The notes: generated by a model not told the origin, from the letters alone. Positions 44,789 to 55,350 are shown, counted from the stretch's first letter. The stretch: 64,000 nt of DNA from Capnocytophaga sputigena (GCF_900446695.1 NZ_UAVP01000011.1:62001-126000); one strand, 5' to 3'. Numbers and translations are program-made.

Positions 44789-45630
44789 AATTTCCTTGTT
44801 TCTAATAATTTACCATTTTTATAAGTGCTCACAGTGGTTTCTTTTATACTGCGATCTTCACATATTTTTTGAGAAATTACCCCTTTTTCATATAACTCTT
44901 TGCAGTTACCTTTTTCAGTAACATACCATTTTTCAGTTATTTTCCCTTCAGGGTCATATTTGGTAGTAGTTTTACTATTTATTTGTTCGAGTTTGAGTTT
45001 GCCATTTTGATAATACTCTTTGGTAGTGTTTTTAATAGTATTTACTTCTTTACTGGGGTTGCCATTCTTGTGATAATTAGTTACTATTTGGTCAGCGCCT
45101 TCTTTTAAATTAGTGTATATTTCTATTTTTTGAGCAATATTTCCAGCGTGGTCATACACCAATCCTTCTATAGTATTACCTTTGAAGATATTTTTTTTGC
45201 GTAATCTTCCTTCAGGAGTAAAAATATGAATTTCAGCAAGTTTTCCATTGTTAAAAATATAAGTAGAAGGAATGTTACGCTTTTTATTTACAAATTTACC
45301 TTCACCTACTAATTGACCACTATTACCTATTTCAAACTCGAAATGTTGTTCGTTGTTATCAATGATGTAAGTACCTTTTTGTAAAGCTATCTTTCTCGTG
45401 ATAAATGCCTGACGTATCATATCAGCATTGATAGCAGCTGAGTTACCTGATTTGAGATTGCGTTGTAATTGTTGATATACTTCATAGTTTGTATATTCTT
45501 TGATTTCTACAATACCTTTTTTGAAATCATCACTTTTAGTATCTATAAATACAGAGGGTTTTAAGGTAGTTTGTGCTATAGAAAGCACTCCTCCTCCTAA
45601 GAGAGCTATAAAGGTTAAAAATTTAGTCAT
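44785..45630 (-). CDS. Exported YwqK/MORN-repeat-like protein between murG and murC
   Basis: The 281-residue protein has a signal sequence ([17 protein letters not shown]) and repeating units of the type YxxGKLxxE. Examples are [46 protein letters not shown] and [13 protein letters not shown]. This is the pattern of the YwqK family, annotated as an antitoxin in databases although its biochemical role is unproven here. It overlaps murG and murC by four bases on each side, so it is tightly coupled to peptidoglycan precursor synthesis. A wall-related or envelope role is an inference. Confidence 0.78.
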   Translation of the reverse strand: MTKFLTFIALLGGGVLSIAQTTLKPSVFIDTKSDDFKKGIVEIKEYTNYEVYQQLQRNLKSGNSAAINADMIRQAFITRKIALQKGTYIIDNNEQHFEFEIGNSGQLVGEGKFVNKKRNIPSTYIFNNGKLAEIHIFTPEGRLRKKNIFKGNTIEGLVYDHAGNIAQKIEIYTNLKEGADQIVTNYHKNGNPSKEVNTIKNTTKEYYQNGKLKLEQINSKTTTKYDPEGKITEKWYVTEKGNCKELYEKGVISQKICEDRSIKETTVSTYKNGKLLETRKL

Positions 45631-46706
45631 CTGTTATTTATTATTAAATCTACAATTTCTTTGTTTGCATTGGGTTGAGCTAGCGCTTTTATATGAGACG
45701 AAAGATTTTGCTGTTGAGTTTCATCAGTTATCAAGCTGCTAAAAGTATCTGCAAATTTACTATCTAATTCATTTTCTTTTATTAAAATAGCAGCTTGTTT
45801 ATCAGCTATAGCACGTGCATTTTTAGTTTGATGATCTTCGGCTACATTAGGTGAGGGAATAAATATTACTGGTTTGCCTACTACACATAATTCACTTACA
45901 GAACTTGCACCTGCTCGTGAAATAATTACATCGGCAACGGCATAAGCTTGTTCCATACGATCAATAAAAGCTAAAACACGCACTTGTGGACTATTGTACT
46001 TTTTGTATTCATCATAGTAAAGTTTGCCACATTGCCATAGTACTTGTACACCTAACTTTTCAAATAAAGGCAACTGTGTTTCTACTAACTGATTAATGCG
46101 TCGTGCTCCTAAACTTCCTCCTAATATCAAAAGTGTTTTTTGATGAGAATTAAGTTGGAAATACGATAAACCTTCTTCGCGATGTTGCTCTATATTTAAT
46201 AAACCTCCACGAATAGGATTACCCGTTTTTACGATTTTCTCTTTTGGAAAGAAAACTTCCATACAATCATAAGCAACACATATTTTCTTTGCCTTTTGGG
46301 CAAGCATCTTGTTGGTAATGCCAGCATAGGAATTTTGTTCTTGAATAAAAGTAGGGATTCCCATTTGTCCTGCTACTTTCACTACAGCTCCACTAGCAAA
46401 CCCTCCTGTACCTATGACGGCATCAGGCTTAAAACGATTGATGATTTGTCGGGATTTCCATAGACTATGGATAAACTTTAGTGGAAAAATCAAATTTTGC
46501 CAAGTGAGTTTACGTTGAATTCCTGAAATCCACAAGCCTTCAATAGGATAACCAGCTTGAGGTACCTTTTGCATTTCCATACGATCTTTAGCCCCTACAA
46601 AAAGTATTTCGGCTTCAGGTAAACGTTTTTTTATTTCATCGGCAATAGCGATGGCAGGGAATATATGTCCGCCAGTACCACCTCCTGAGATAATAAATTT
46701 TTTCAT
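45627..46706 (-). CDS. murG: UDP-N-acetylglucosamine-N-acetylmuramyl-(pentapeptide) pyrophosphoryl-undecaprenol N-acetylglucosamine transferase
   Basis: MurG makes lipid II from lipid I at the inner face of the membrane. The 359-residue protein has the N-terminal glycine loop [18 protein letters not shown] (residues 8-25), the second loop [13 protein letters not shown] and the UDP-GlcNAc site [20 protein letters not shown]. Length is normal. It lies 9 bases after the phosphoesterase gene and overlaps the YwqK-like gene by four. Confidence 0.97.
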   Translation of the reverse strand: MKKFIISGGGTGGHIFPAIAIADEIKKRLPEAEILFVGAKDRMEMQKVPQAGYPIEGLWISGIQRKLTWQNLIFPLKFIHSLWKSRQIINRFKPDAVIGTGGFASGAVVKVAGQMGIPTFIQEQNSYAGITNKMLAQKAKKICVAYDCMEVFFPKEKIVKTGNPIRGGLLNIEQHREEGLSYFQLNSHQKTLLILGGSLGARRINQLVETQLPLFEKLGVQVLWQCGKLYYDEYKKYNSPQVRVLAFIDRMEQAYAVADVIISRAGASSVSELCVVGKPVIFIPSPNVAEDHQTKNARAIADKQAAILIKENELDSKFADTFSSLITDETQQQNLSSHIKALAQPNANKEIVDLIINNR

Positions 46707-46715
46707 AGAATTTAG

Positions 46716-47933
46716 TTATTTAGTTTTTAGTTCAATAACTGTGATTTCAGGCCATACTCCTAAACGACCAGGGAAAGCGTGATAACCAAAACCTCTATTT
46801 ACATTCAGGTATTTACCATCCTCCTCATACATTCCTCCCCAATATTTGTAAATATATTGTGAAGGGCTCCATTTTAGCCACCCAGGTATTTCAATACCGC
46901 ATTGCATCCCGTGTGTATGACCACTGAGAGTAAGTTGAATATCTTTATTTTCAGGTAACACAACCTCTTGCCAATGAGTTGGATCGTGACTCATTAATAT
47001 TTTAAAATCTTCGGTATTTACACCTTCCATAGCCTTATTCAAATCGCCATATTTAGAAAATCGACCGTGTCCCCAGTTTTCTACCCCTATTAAAGCTATT
47101 TTTTCGCCATTACGTTCTAAATAACAATGTTTGTTAAGCAATAGTTGCCATCCCATTTGTTTTTGTAATTGGAATAAATGCTCTAAATTCTGTTGTTTAG
47201 CTTCAGGAGTTTCCCAAGAGGAATAATCACCATAGTCGTGGTTACCCATAATAGAAAATACTCCATCAGGTGCTTGGAGAGTAGCAAAAAGTGATTTCCA
47301 ATTGTGTACCTCATTTGCTAAATTATTTACCAAATCGCCAGTAAAAAGGATTACATCACTTTTTTGTGAGTTGATAAGCTCTACTCCATAGCGTATTTTC
47401 TCATAGTTGTCAAAGCTACCACAATGAATATCGGATATTTGAGTAATGCGATAGCCATCAAATGCTTTAGGGAGATTATCGAAATACAATGTGTATTTCC
47501 AAACTTTATAGTTATATTTTCCTTTGAAAATACTATAGAGGATAGAAGCAAAAGGAATAGCTGCCAATCCCCAACCTAAAGTACTTACAAACTTACGACG
47601 AGAAGGAATACGTGGTGCATTAGTAGGTTTGCGAAATATAGCTTTTATAAGTCGTGTAATATCTTCTAATAACAAAGGAAGAGTTACAAACAAACAGATA
47701 ATAAGCCACGTAAGTAGCCCTGCAATAGCATATTGTTGAGGGGCACTCCATACAACTTTTCCTCTACAGAACCAATGGTACAACAAGTGAATTACCACTC
47801 CTATTGTGATGAGCCAAAATAGCCATTCTACCCAACGGGGAACTTTGAGGGTTTTTAAACTTCTACTTGCATAAAATGTTAGTAGAAAATAAATGATAAA
47901 AATACCAATAAGAATTATATAAACCATATTCAT
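46716..47933 (-). CDS. Membrane-anchored metallophosphoesterase
   Basis: The 405-residue protein has three to four N-terminal membrane helices (from residues 4-22 and about 38-95) and a linker with basic residues. A C-terminal calcineurin-like phosphoesterase domain carries motifs TQISDIHCGSFD, LFTGDLVNN, MGNHDYGDYSSW and LTLSGHTHGMQ. These ligate two metal ions. The family includes lipid- or nucleotide-cleaving enzymes (for example YkuE/LpxH-like); the substrate here is unknown. It is just upstream of murG, the place often held by ftsW in other genomes, but it is not related to FtsW. Two start codons (47933 and 47927) are possible. Confidence 0.88.
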   Translation of the reverse strand: MNMVYIILIGIFIIYFLLTFYASRSLKTLKVPRWVEWLFWLITIGVVIHLLYHWFCRGKVVWSAPQQYAIAGLLTWLIICLFVTLPLLLEDITRLIKAIFRKPTNAPRIPSRRKFVSTLGWGLAAIPFASILYSIFKGKYNYKVWKYTLYFDNLPKAFDGYRITQISDIHCGSFDNYEKIRYGVELINSQKSDVILFTGDLVNNLANEVHNWKSLFATLQAPDGVFSIMGNHDYGDYSSWETPEAKQQNLEHLFQLQKQMGWQLLLNKHCYLERNGEKIALIGVENWGHGRFSKYGDLNKAMEGVNTEDFKILMSHDPTHWQEVVLPENKDIQLTLSGHTHGMQCGIEIPGWLKWSPSQYIYKYWGGMYEEDGKYLNVNRGFGYHAFPGRLGVWPEITVIELKTK

Positions 47934-47971
47934 TTGTCAATTTACCAATTTGCTAATTGACAACAAACTGG

Positions 47972-48688
47972 CTAATTATTCATAATTTTTTTGATGTTTT
48001 CAACATTAGAAATAGGGCGTTTTGTTTCGTCTAAAAACGCCTCTGTTTTAAATGAGAAAGGCAAAGATGTACCCAAATCCTCAAAAACTGTACCTGAAAA
48101 GTGCACTTGGGTAAAACCAGCAGCTTTTATCTGTATAATGCTCTGTGGATTGATACCTCCCCCAGGCATAATTGTAGGTTGACCTGCAGCTATGCGGTTG
48201 AGTTCTTTAAGTAGCTCTAATCCTTCGATAGCTGATTTTTTACCCCCTGAGGTAAGAATACGTTCAACTCCCAAACGTTTTAGGGTTTTAATTGCAGCAA
48301 TGGGATCGGGAGCACAATCAAAAGCACGATGATAGATAAATTCCATAGTACCTGCAGCTTCTTTGAGGCGTGCAGTACGTTCTTCATCAATTGTGTTATC
48401 GCGATGTAACACTCCTGTTACTACTCCTTGGCAACCTAATTCACGACAGAGATTGATGTCGCGTAACATCACATCAAACTCCTCATCGGTATAAGTAAAA
48501 TTACCACTACGAGGACGTATCAGTACACAGTTACCGATAGAGAGTTCATCCATTACTTTTTTAATTAATCCATAGCTGGGGGTTACCCCTCCTACACCTA
48601 ATTCGCTACACAACTCTATACGGGTAGCACCTGATATTTCAGCATTTTTAGCCGACTCAAAAGAGCTGGCACATATTTCATAAATCAT
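47972..48688 (-). CDS. cutC: Copper homeostasis protein CutC
   Basis: CutC is a TIM-barrel protein linked to copper tolerance, though its exact role is disputed. The 238-residue protein starts at MIYEICASSFESAKNA and shows ATRIELCSELGVGGVTPSYG, VLIRPRSGNFTYTDEEFDVM and ERILTSGGKKSAIEGLELLK. I chose the ATG at 48688 because a promoter (TACATTTG) lies in the longer frame. Length is normal. Confidence 0.93.
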   Translation of the reverse strand: MIYEICASSFESAKNAEISGATRIELCSELGVGGVTPSYGLIKKVMDELSIGNCVLIRPRSGNFTYTDEEFDVMLRDINLCRELGCQGVVTGVLHRDNTIDEERTARLKEAAGTMEFIYHRAFDCAPDPIAAIKTLKRLGVERILTSGGKKSAIEGLELLKELNRIAAGQPTIMPGGGINPQSIIQIKAAGFTQVHFSGTVFEDLGTSLPFSFKTEAFLDETKRPISNVENIKKIMNN

Positions 48689-48709
48689 AGTCTTTGTTAA
48701 TTTAGAGCG

Positions 48710-48739
48710 CAAATGTACAAAACAATTGATAATTAGCAA
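48710..48739 (-). promoter_or_regulatory. Promoter of cutC
   Basis: Minus-strand TACATTTG (48710-48717) and TTG (48737-48739) with a 19-base spacer. It decides the cutC start. Confidence 0.7.
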
Positions 48740-48818
48740 TGAAGAATGAGTAATTAATATAAAAATATCCGAGAAAAGTATTATACTTCCTCCGATATTT
48801 ATATTTGAAGATGTTTCT

Positions 48819-49805
48819 TTAGTTGTTAGTTTTGTTAAGATCTTCTAATACTGAATCAAAGAACAATAACATTTCGTGAGCGTGGTATTTGCCGTATTTG
48901 TTGAAAGTTGCTTGTGTTTTAGTATCAGGTTTCCAATCGAAGAAAGCGTGATTGGCACCTCCTACTTGTATATACTCCACCCTCTGACCGGATTTGGAAA
49001 GGGCGCGTTCGTAAGCTTTGACCTCTTCATCTTTTATAAGTCCATCTTCTGAACCTCTAAACAATAATTGGGGTATAGCTCTTTTAGAAGCCTCGGGAAT
49101 ATTATTGATAGGAGCTATTTCGTTCAAAAAAGGATAGTTCTTAAACATAAAAGCAAGAGTTTCTGGACGAAAAACTCCATAACTAGGGGCAGCAGCTTTG
49201 ATAGCATTAGTTAACTCATCACGCACTTGAGTTACTGTTTTTCCTTTAGGCATATAGGTAGGCATAAACTCATACACACCTTGTATTTTACCAAAACCTT
49301 TATCACCTATACTTTCTACAAAGTTAGCTGCTGAGGCAGATAGATGTCCTCCCGCACTATCACCTGTAAGGAATAACTTACTGCTATCGCCTCCATATTT
49401 AGCAGCGTTTTCAGCAATGTGTAACAAAGCTCCATACACATCTTCTATAATTTGGTGCAATTGAGTAGGAGTACTATCTCCGTCTAGTTTGTCTATCCAG
49501 CGATAATCAATGTTGAAAACCACATATCTGCCACTGTTTGCTAATTCGCGTGCCAAACCTCTCATCACCGATTCAGTATTGGAGCTCCATCCACCTCCGT
49601 GGATAATTACAACACAAGGTAGGTTTTGCTTACCTTTAGGACTATATACATCGTATTTTAGCAGTTTTACTCCCGGTTTAGCATAAACAATATCTTGCAC
49701 TACTTTCAGATTAGCTTCCGCTTTTTTAGGTACAAAACAAGCTCCTACATTCATATCTTTGTCTACTTTCACTTTGAACTCAGGTGTAGATTGTTCATAA
49801 AACAT
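48819..49805 (-). CDS. Alpha/beta hydrolase (esterase-lipase family), 3' part of an amber-interrupted gene
   Basis: The 328-residue open frame contains an esterase domain: oxyanion motif HGGGWSS, nucleophile GDSAGGHLSAS, aspartate in RGSEDGLI and histidine in GANHAFF. All catalytic elements are present. It begins with MFYEQSTPEFKVKVDKDMNV, which is the second half of an InlB-B-repeat-like domain rather than a natural start. The first half lies in the same frame upstream at 49815-50039, separated only by a TAG at 49815-49817. Taken alone this part lacks a signal peptide. The gene is best seen as one 407-codon gene (48819-50039) broken by a nonsense codon, unless the TAG is read through or is a sequence error. 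Confidence 0.85.
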   Translation of the reverse strand: MFYEQSTPEFKVKVDKDMNVGACFVPKKAEANLKVVQDIVYAKPGVKLLKYDVYSPKGKQNLPCVVIIHGGGWSSNTESVMRGLARELANSGRYVVFNIDYRWIDKLDGDSTPTQLHQIIEDVYGALLHIAENAAKYGGDSSKLFLTGDSAGGHLSASAANFVESIGDKGFGKIQGVYEFMPTYMPKGKTVTQVRDELTNAIKAAAPSYGVFRPETLAFMFKNYPFLNEIAPINNIPEASKRAIPQLLFRGSEDGLIKDEEVKAYERALSKSGQRVEYIQVGGANHAFFDWKPDTKTQATFNKYGKYHAHEMLLFFDSVLEDLNKTNN

Positions 49806-49814
49806 AGCCCCCCA

Positions 49815-50039
49815 CTATTCTGGTAAGGAGTAATAGCCACTATCAAAAATATAGCCAGTGGCAGGGGTTGCTTTGAGTGTAAGAACCGTGCCTGCTTTTA
49901 CCATTCCGTCCTTAGGTAAAGTAGGGCTAATAGTATACGAACCATTACGTGCCTCATCAGGCGTTACTTTGAATTTGTTTTGTGCTTGTAGCCCTATAAC
50001 AAATAAGGTTATAGCACTGAATAGTATGTATTTTTTCAT
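49815..50039 (-). pseudogene. 5' part of the amber-interrupted hydrolase gene
   Basis: The 74-residue frame starts with a signal peptide (YILFSAITLFVIGLQAQN) and continues into GMVKAGTVLTLKATPATGYIFDS, typical of the InlB-type B repeat (Flg_new_2-like), then stops at TAG. The next codons TGG GGG GCT ATG continue in the same frame into the esterase domain, so no base is lost or gained. The stop splits the small repeat domain in the middle. Without readthrough only this secreted fragment would be exported. Confidence 0.8.
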
Positions 50040-50054
50040 ATCTGTTTATTTTAA

Positions 50055-52394
50055 CTATAAAAACAATTCATTTACTTTCCCATATTCTGCCCATTGCATA
50101 TCATACACTTCATCGGCGAGAGCTTTATCGCTTACTACCTGTAATCCTTGAGCTTCGGCTTTGAGGGTTAGCAGGTTGCCGATAGTAGTTTTAGCATTTA
50201 ATTTATTGAGTAGAGCTTTTACAGTATCGAGAGATAGATCATTAGCAAGCTGTCCTTGGAAAGGGAGTTCCATCCAAATAATCTCTTTAGCCTCTACCTC
50301 TAAGATACCAAAGATGAGTCCTTTTTGTAATGATTGAGCGATACGCACCTGATGAATCACGGTAGAAGGATCATAGGCTACCCCTGTACGCTCAGATACT
50401 TTCATTTTATGCTTACTATCCATCCAACCTACTACTAAATTAGGTGATAGAGCTCCATTAGAATAAGCATTGCATACAAAGGTTACGTACTTAGCTTTCT
50501 TTTGGCGCAAGATATTTACATCGATATTGATATACTCGGCGGTACCTACTTTATTAGGAATACTACGAATATCACCACTGTGTTGGCAACCCGTAGCGGT
50601 AAGTCTACCAAAAAAGCAGATCTCATTTTCCATTCTACATTCTTCGTCAAAGGTAATATAGCAAGACAAGTCCATATCGAGATGTTGGGCAGGGAGGTCT
50701 TTACCCCATTGCATAAAAAGGCGTATCTCGTTGCCTTCTAAAGGAAATTTCGTACCCATTAGGGTTGCATTGAAGTCGTGTATATTATTGCTTCTATCAC
50801 CTATAGGCAAAGGGATATGATACAGCTGTTCATCTATAAATATCGTTTTATGAGGATTGGGTTGTTTAGCAAACTTTCGGCGTATTGTCCACAAACAAAG
50901 GTCTTCTACAGCTGTTTTCATCTGGGCTAATTGCTCTTCGTTATAACCTAAATTTACCCATTGATTTTTAGGAGCATTTATATAATCACCTGTGATGATT
51001 TTTATAGGGCGTGTACCCTGTGATGTAAAGTAAAGGTCGGCATAATTATTAAGGGTAAAGAGCAAACGCATAGGTACTTGGTCTATTACTTCTTTGAAGG
51101 CGATAATCGTATCATCTGCACCCACCCATAACATAGTAGCGAATAGCGAACGTGCAAACTCGGAAGGGCGTTCTTTTAGATATTCTAAAACAGTATCAGT
51201 ATCTACATTTAAGTAAGCCTGTTGAACCTTGCCTTGCCACACTTCGTATTTCTGATGATAGAAAATATCTAATAGTGTAGCAAGCTTTTCAAAGCCTTTT
51301 TTCTTGCTATACTCGGCTAAACGCAAGGCACGAATAAAGCGCACCCACATTTCGCGCTTAGGGTGCATTAATTCACAAGCCTTCTCAGCTGAAAGAGACA
51401 AATTATTTAGCCAGCGTGCTACTCGGGTACATTCCTCACGAGAGTACTTGAGTTTAAGAGCTTGTTTTGCTTCAGTTGTAGCTTGCTCACTCTTATCTAA
51501 TTGACGCATTATATGCTGGTTGTTTTTAGCATTTTTAGCAACAATTGTTTTAGGAGGGATTATCTGTAAGAAGCCTGTTTTTTTATACCACAAATAGCGT
51601 AAAATATCGGTAGGGGTACGAAAACAAGTGCCTGCTTCAGTTTCTTTTCCTTCAGATAAGTAACTATCGACTACTAAGATGAGTGTTTCTTTCATCTGGA
51701 TAGTTGTTTCTTTGGCTACTGAGAAGTAAGGCAACAAGAGCTTAAGAGAATCGGATTGGGTAGCATCTAAAGCAGTTTTGGAAGCTAATAGATTTTGGTA
51801 ATATGTATTAGCCTCTCCCTCTCTCCAAAGGTCTAGAATTTTGAGTTTGCTACCTTGCTCGGTATGTTCTATCTTACCTGACTCAAAAGGTGTGCCACAG
51901 AAAGGACAGCCATTATAACGCCACAAAGGGAAAGTACCATAAGGAATATAGTGTCCACAAGCTAAAAATCGCTCGTGTTTAGGTATGTAAGAATCGTTAT
52001 ATCTTTCATCTTCGTCTTGATAGTAATCGTAATAATAGCTAGAGTACTCATCATCATATTTTATTAGGTCAGGATACTGATTGTAGAAAGCAGTGATGAT
52101 ATGATCTATTGCACTCTCGCCTGTAGGTACTTCCCAATTCTTAATGAGAGGAGTCCAATTGAGATTGACATTGAGTACTTCTTTAATAATGCGTATCACC
52201 TCTTGACGAAACTCGCTATTAGTACCATTGATAGCATGCAAAAGGTCTTCAGTAACCCCAAAGCCATGTTGTCGTAGGGCAGCTACTAGTTCCAAGGTAC
52301 CTGGCTGTATGGCTCTTTGTGAGACCATAGTATGAGGAATATAAAGGGCGTTTTGCCTAAGGGCAACTTTTTGTATGTTGATTGTTTTTCCCAT
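50055..52394 (-). CDS. RING/zinc-ribbon and TerD-like protein of the MXAN_6230/SCO0854 type
   Basis: I take the ATG at 52394 (MGKTINIQKVALRQNALYIP); ten residues upstream are possible. The 779-residue protein has three visible parts. The N-terminal region (about residues 15-100) resembles the start of MXAN_6230/SCO0854 proteins. A degenerate RING or zinc-ribbon patch (LACGHYIPYGTFPLWRYNG, then CPFCG) sits at about 140-170. A TerD-like C-terminal domain (about 560-720) contains DLDLSCYITFDEECRMEN, HSGDIRSIPN and YINIDVNIL. The middle is helical. TerD domains bind calcium in tellurite-resistance proteins, and the family role is unknown. No other ter genes are nearby. A terminator separates it from gyrA. 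Confidence 0.78.
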   Translation of the reverse strand: MGKTINIQKVALRQNALYIPHTMVSQRAIQPGTLELVAALRQHGFGVTEDLLHAINGTNSEFRQEVIRIIKEVLNVNLNWTPLIKNWEVPTGESAIDHIITAFYNQYPDLIKYDDEYSSYYYDYYQDEDERYNDSYIPKHERFLACGHYIPYGTFPLWRYNGCPFCGTPFESGKIEHTEQGSKLKILDLWREGEANTYYQNLLASKTALDATQSDSLKLLLPYFSVAKETTIQMKETLILVVDSYLSEGKETEAGTCFRTPTDILRYLWYKKTGFLQIIPPKTIVAKNAKNNQHIMRQLDKSEQATTEAKQALKLKYSREECTRVARWLNNLSLSAEKACELMHPKREMWVRFIRALRLAEYSKKKGFEKLATLLDIFYHQKYEVWQGKVQQAYLNVDTDTVLEYLKERPSEFARSLFATMLWVGADDTIIAFKEVIDQVPMRLLFTLNNYADLYFTSQGTRPIKIITGDYINAPKNQWVNLGYNEEQLAQMKTAVEDLCLWTIRRKFAKQPNPHKTIFIDEQLYHIPLPIGDRSNNIHDFNATLMGTKFPLEGNEIRLFMQWGKDLPAQHLDMDLSCYITFDEECRMENEICFFGRLTATGCQHSGDIRSIPNKVGTAEYINIDVNILRQKKAKYVTFVCNAYSNGALSPNLVVGWMDSKHKMKVSERTGVAYDPSTVIHQVRIAQSLQKGLIFGILEVEAKEIIWMELPFQGQLANDLSLDTVKALLNKLNAKTTIGNLLTLKAEAQGLQVVSDKALADEVYDMQWAEYGKVNELFL

Positions 52395-52404
52395 AGTATA
52401 AAAT

Positions 52405-52480
52405 AAAAAAAGAAAGGTAATCACGGAAGTAAGTTCTTACCAAAAGAGAAATGAAGTAACTTCCGTTTGACCTTTCTTTA
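52405..52480 (-). terminator. Large two-part hairpin terminator downstream of gyrA
   Basis: On the minus strand AAAGAAAGGT pairs with ACCTTTCTTT, and inside it CGGAAGTTA pairs with TTACTTCCG. The outer stem runs into a run of T residues (52403-52412). It ends gyrA 20 bases after the stop codon and precedes the TerD-like gene, which must have its own start signal or rely on readthrough. Confidence 0.8.
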
Positions 52481-52500
52481 TTAATTATGAACACAGATTT

Positions 52501-55014
52501 TTATTCTTCGGTAGGAGGTGTTACTTCCTCAGCAGCATCGGTTTCATCATCGTCTTCTTTCATTACTTTGGTAACAGCAGCAATAGAGTCTTTACCTTTG
52601 ATGTTGATGAGTTTTACACCTTGAGTAGCACGTCCAGAGATGCGCAGTGTATCGATGGAGAGGCGTATTGCAATACCTGATTTGTTGATAATCATTAAAT
52701 CTTCGCCTTCCAAAACACTCTTGATAGCAACTAACTGACCTGTTTTCTCAGTAATAGAAATAGTTTTTACCCCTTTACCTCCACGGTTAGTAATACGATA
52801 TACCGCTTCGTGTGTTTCGGGTTCATCAATGTATGAACGTTTTCCATAACCGTTTTCAGAGACAACTAATACGGTTTCTTCGCGTGGGTTTTCGATAGCT
52901 ATCATACCTACTACTTCATCGTTTTCGGTGTCGAGGTCGATACCACGTACTCCTTGAGAATTACGCCCTACAGCACGTACTTTGTCTTCTCCAAAACGTA
53001 TTGCACGACCTGATTTCACTGCTAACATCAGCTGGCTACTGCCTGAGGTAAGTTTAGCTTCGATAAGCTCATCGCCTTCTTTAATAGTAATGGCATTGAT
53101 ACCATTCTGACGTGGACGGGAGTATTCTTTGAGCAAGGTTTTCTTTACAGTACCTTGTTTGGTAGCCATAATGAGGTAGTTATTATTGATATACTCTTCA
53201 TCTTTGAGATTTTGAACGCTCACAAAGGCTTTAATTTTGTCATCTTGTTCTATATTGATAAGATTTTGTACAGCACGACCTTTGGCAGTTTTGCTACCTT
53301 CAGGGATTTCGTAGACACGCATCCAAAAACATTTACCTTTCTGGGTAAAGAACAATAGATATTGGTGATTAGAACTTACAAATAGGTGTTCTAAGAAATC
53401 TTGGTCGCGAGTGGTAGAGGCTTTTTGACCTACCCCTCCCCTACTTTGTATTTTATACTCACTGAGGGAAGTGCGTTTGATATAACCTGCATGAGAAATG
53501 GTAATGACCATTTTATCATCAGGGATCATATCTTCTACACTAAACTCGCCTCCTGCATACTCAATAGTAGAGCGACGTGCATCGCCGTATTTTTCTTTTA
53601 TTTCAAGAAGTTCTTCTTTGATAATTTCAGTTCGACGTTCTTTACGAGCTAAGATATCTTCTAAATCACGTATTTCTGCTAACTTTTGTTCGTATTCTTC
53701 TTTAGTTTGCAAGATTAACGCTTTGTTGATACGGCGTAGAGCTAAGGCTAAGATAGCTTCGGCTTGAATATCTGTAAGATCAAATTCAGCTATCAAATCT
53801 TCTTTAGGTTTATCGTGAAAACGGATGATTTCAATAGCTTTACCCATTGTATTTTCTGTAGCCATCACTTTCATAAAACCTTCCAAGATATGGATACGTT
53901 CTTTAGCTTTACGCAACTCGTAATCAGTGCGACGATACACTACCTCGTGACGGTGCTCTACAAAGTGATAAATAAGGTCTTTGAGGTTTAACTGCTCTGG
54001 GCGACCTTTTACTAAAGCAATATTATTGATACTGAAAGAAGTTTGTAGTTCGGTATGTTTAAAAAGGTTGTTCAGCACCACATTAGGTACAGCATCGCGC
54101 TTTAGGATATAAACAATACGAATCTTACCACGAGCTGATTCATCGCGTACATCAGTAATACCCTCTAACTTACCTTCTTTTACCAAATCGGAGGTTTTTT
54201 TCAGTAAGATAGATGTATCTACTTGATAAGGTACTTCGGTAACGACTATACATTCTTTGCCTCTTACCTCTTGAAATTCAGCTTTAGCACGAACAATCAC
54301 ACGACCGCGACCGGTTTTGAAGGCTTCTTTTACGCCCTCGTAGCCGTAGATAATACCACCTGTAGGGAAATCAGGAGCTTTGATATATTTGATAAGTTCG
54401 TCAATTTCTATATCGTTATTATTAATATAAGCTATAGTACCATCGATTACCTCAGAAAGGTTATGAGGCGCCATATTGGTAGCCATACCCACAGCGATAC
54501 CTGCAGAACCATTTACTAATAGGTTAGGGATACGAGTAGGGAGTACGGTAGGCTCTTCGCGTGAGTCATCGTAAGTAAGCTGGTGATCGACTGTTTCTTT
54601 GTCGATATCAATAAGCATATCTTCAGAGAGTTTGCGCATACGGGCTTCGGTATAACGCATAGCTGCGGGAGGGTCGCCCCCCATAGAACCGAAGTTACCT
54701 TGTCCGTCTACGAGCCTATAGCGTAGACTCCATTCTTGTGCCATACGCACCATAGTGTCATAGACAGCCGTATCGCCGTGTGGGTGGTACTTACCGAGCA
54801 CATCACCTACGATAGCAGCTGATTTTTTATAGGGACGATTGCTGAGTACGCCCATATCGAACATACCATAGAGCACGCGACGGTGAACAGGTTTCAACCC
54901 ATCACGCACATCGGGTAGTGCGCGCGAAACGATTACTGACATCGAATAATCGATGTAAGCGGATTTCATCTCTTCGCTGATATCAACAGGAATCAATTTT
55001 TCTCCTTCTGTCAT
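52501..55014 (-). CDS. gyrA: DNA gyrase subunit A
   Basis: GyrA breaks and rejoins DNA in the ATP-driven supercoiling enzyme. The 837-residue protein has the winged-helix and tower part with catalytic Y121 in [10 protein letters not shown]. The quinolone-determining region is [13 protein letters not shown], in which T82 and D86 correspond to E. coli S83 and D87. The C-terminal beta-pinwheel has the GyrA box-like QRGGVGQK-type motif (here [11 protein letters not shown]). An acidic tail ([18 protein letters not shown]) ends the protein. The start [20 protein letters not shown] is typical. Confidence 0.97.
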   Translation of the reverse strand: MTEGEKLIPVDISEEMKSAYIDYSMSVIVSRALPDVRDGLKPVHRRVLYGMFDMGVLSNRPYKKSAAIVGDVLGKYHPHGDTAVYDTMVRMAQEWSLRYRLVDGQGNFGSMGGDPPAAMRYTEARMRKLSEDMLIDIDKETVDHQLTYDDSREEPTVLPTRIPNLLVNGSAGIAVGMATNMAPHNLSEVIDGTIAYINNNDIEIDELIKYIKAPDFPTGGIIYGYEGVKEAFKTGRGRVIVRAKAEFQEVRGKECIVVTEVPYQVDTSILLKKTSDLVKEGKLEGITDVRDESARGKIRIVYILKRDAVPNVVLNNLFKHTELQTSFSINNIALVKGRPEQLNLKDLIYHFVEHRHEVVYRRTDYELRKAKERIHILEGFMKVMATENTMGKAIEIIRFHDKPKEDLIAEFDLTDIQAEAILALALRRINKALILQTKEEYEQKLAEIRDLEDILARKERRTEIIKEELLEIKEKYGDARRSTIEYAGGEFSVEDMIPDDKMVITISHAGYIKRTSLSEYKIQSRGGVGQKASTTRDQDFLEHLFVSSNHQYLLFFTQKGKCFWMRVYEIPEGSKTAKGRAVQNLINIEQDDKIKAFVSVQNLKDEEYINNNYLIMATKQGTVKKTLLKEYSRPRQNGINAITIKEGDELIEAKLTSGSSQLMLAVKSGRAIRFGEDKVRAVGRNSQGVRGIDLDTENDEVVGMIAIENPREETVLVVSENGYGKRSYIDEPETHEAVYRITNRGGKGVKTISITEKTGQLVAIKSVLEGEDLMIINKSGIAIRLSIDTLRISGRATQGVKLINIKGKDSIAAVTKVMKEDDDETDAAEEVTPPTEE

Positions 55015-55350
55015 AATTATTTACTATATAAAAGTAAGGTTTTTATTACAATTAGCGGGCTAAGATACAAAGTTTTTTTGAGATAGCAATAAAAAAGTTG
55101 ATGTTTTTTTTTTGATTTTTTTTTAAGTTTTTGATATTCAATATGTAATTAATAATTTTCTATTAGCGATTAGCTAAAATATTTTAGCAAATTAGATGGA
55201 AGTTAAATGGCTATTTCTGCGGAATATACAAAGAAAAATGAGGTTCTGTTTTGAAATAGGTAATAGCCTGATTTACAAGATTAGTTAATTTTTTACACTT
55301 TAAAAATCAGTTATTTAAAAATGTTTTCTAAAAAATAATTCTTTTTTTTC
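55015..55350. other. Intergenic region between divergent gyrA and glycosyltransferase genes
   Basis: About 335 AT-rich bases with no gene or RNA that I can support. It must hold the gyrA promoter, but no strong TAnnTTTG box was found on the minus strand near 55015. Confidence 0.5.

Noticed and set aside
48819-50039. Programmed recoding (for example pyrrolysine) at the TAG codon
   Set aside because: No recoding machinery or structural element is visible, prfA is normal, and a simple nonsense mutation is more likely.
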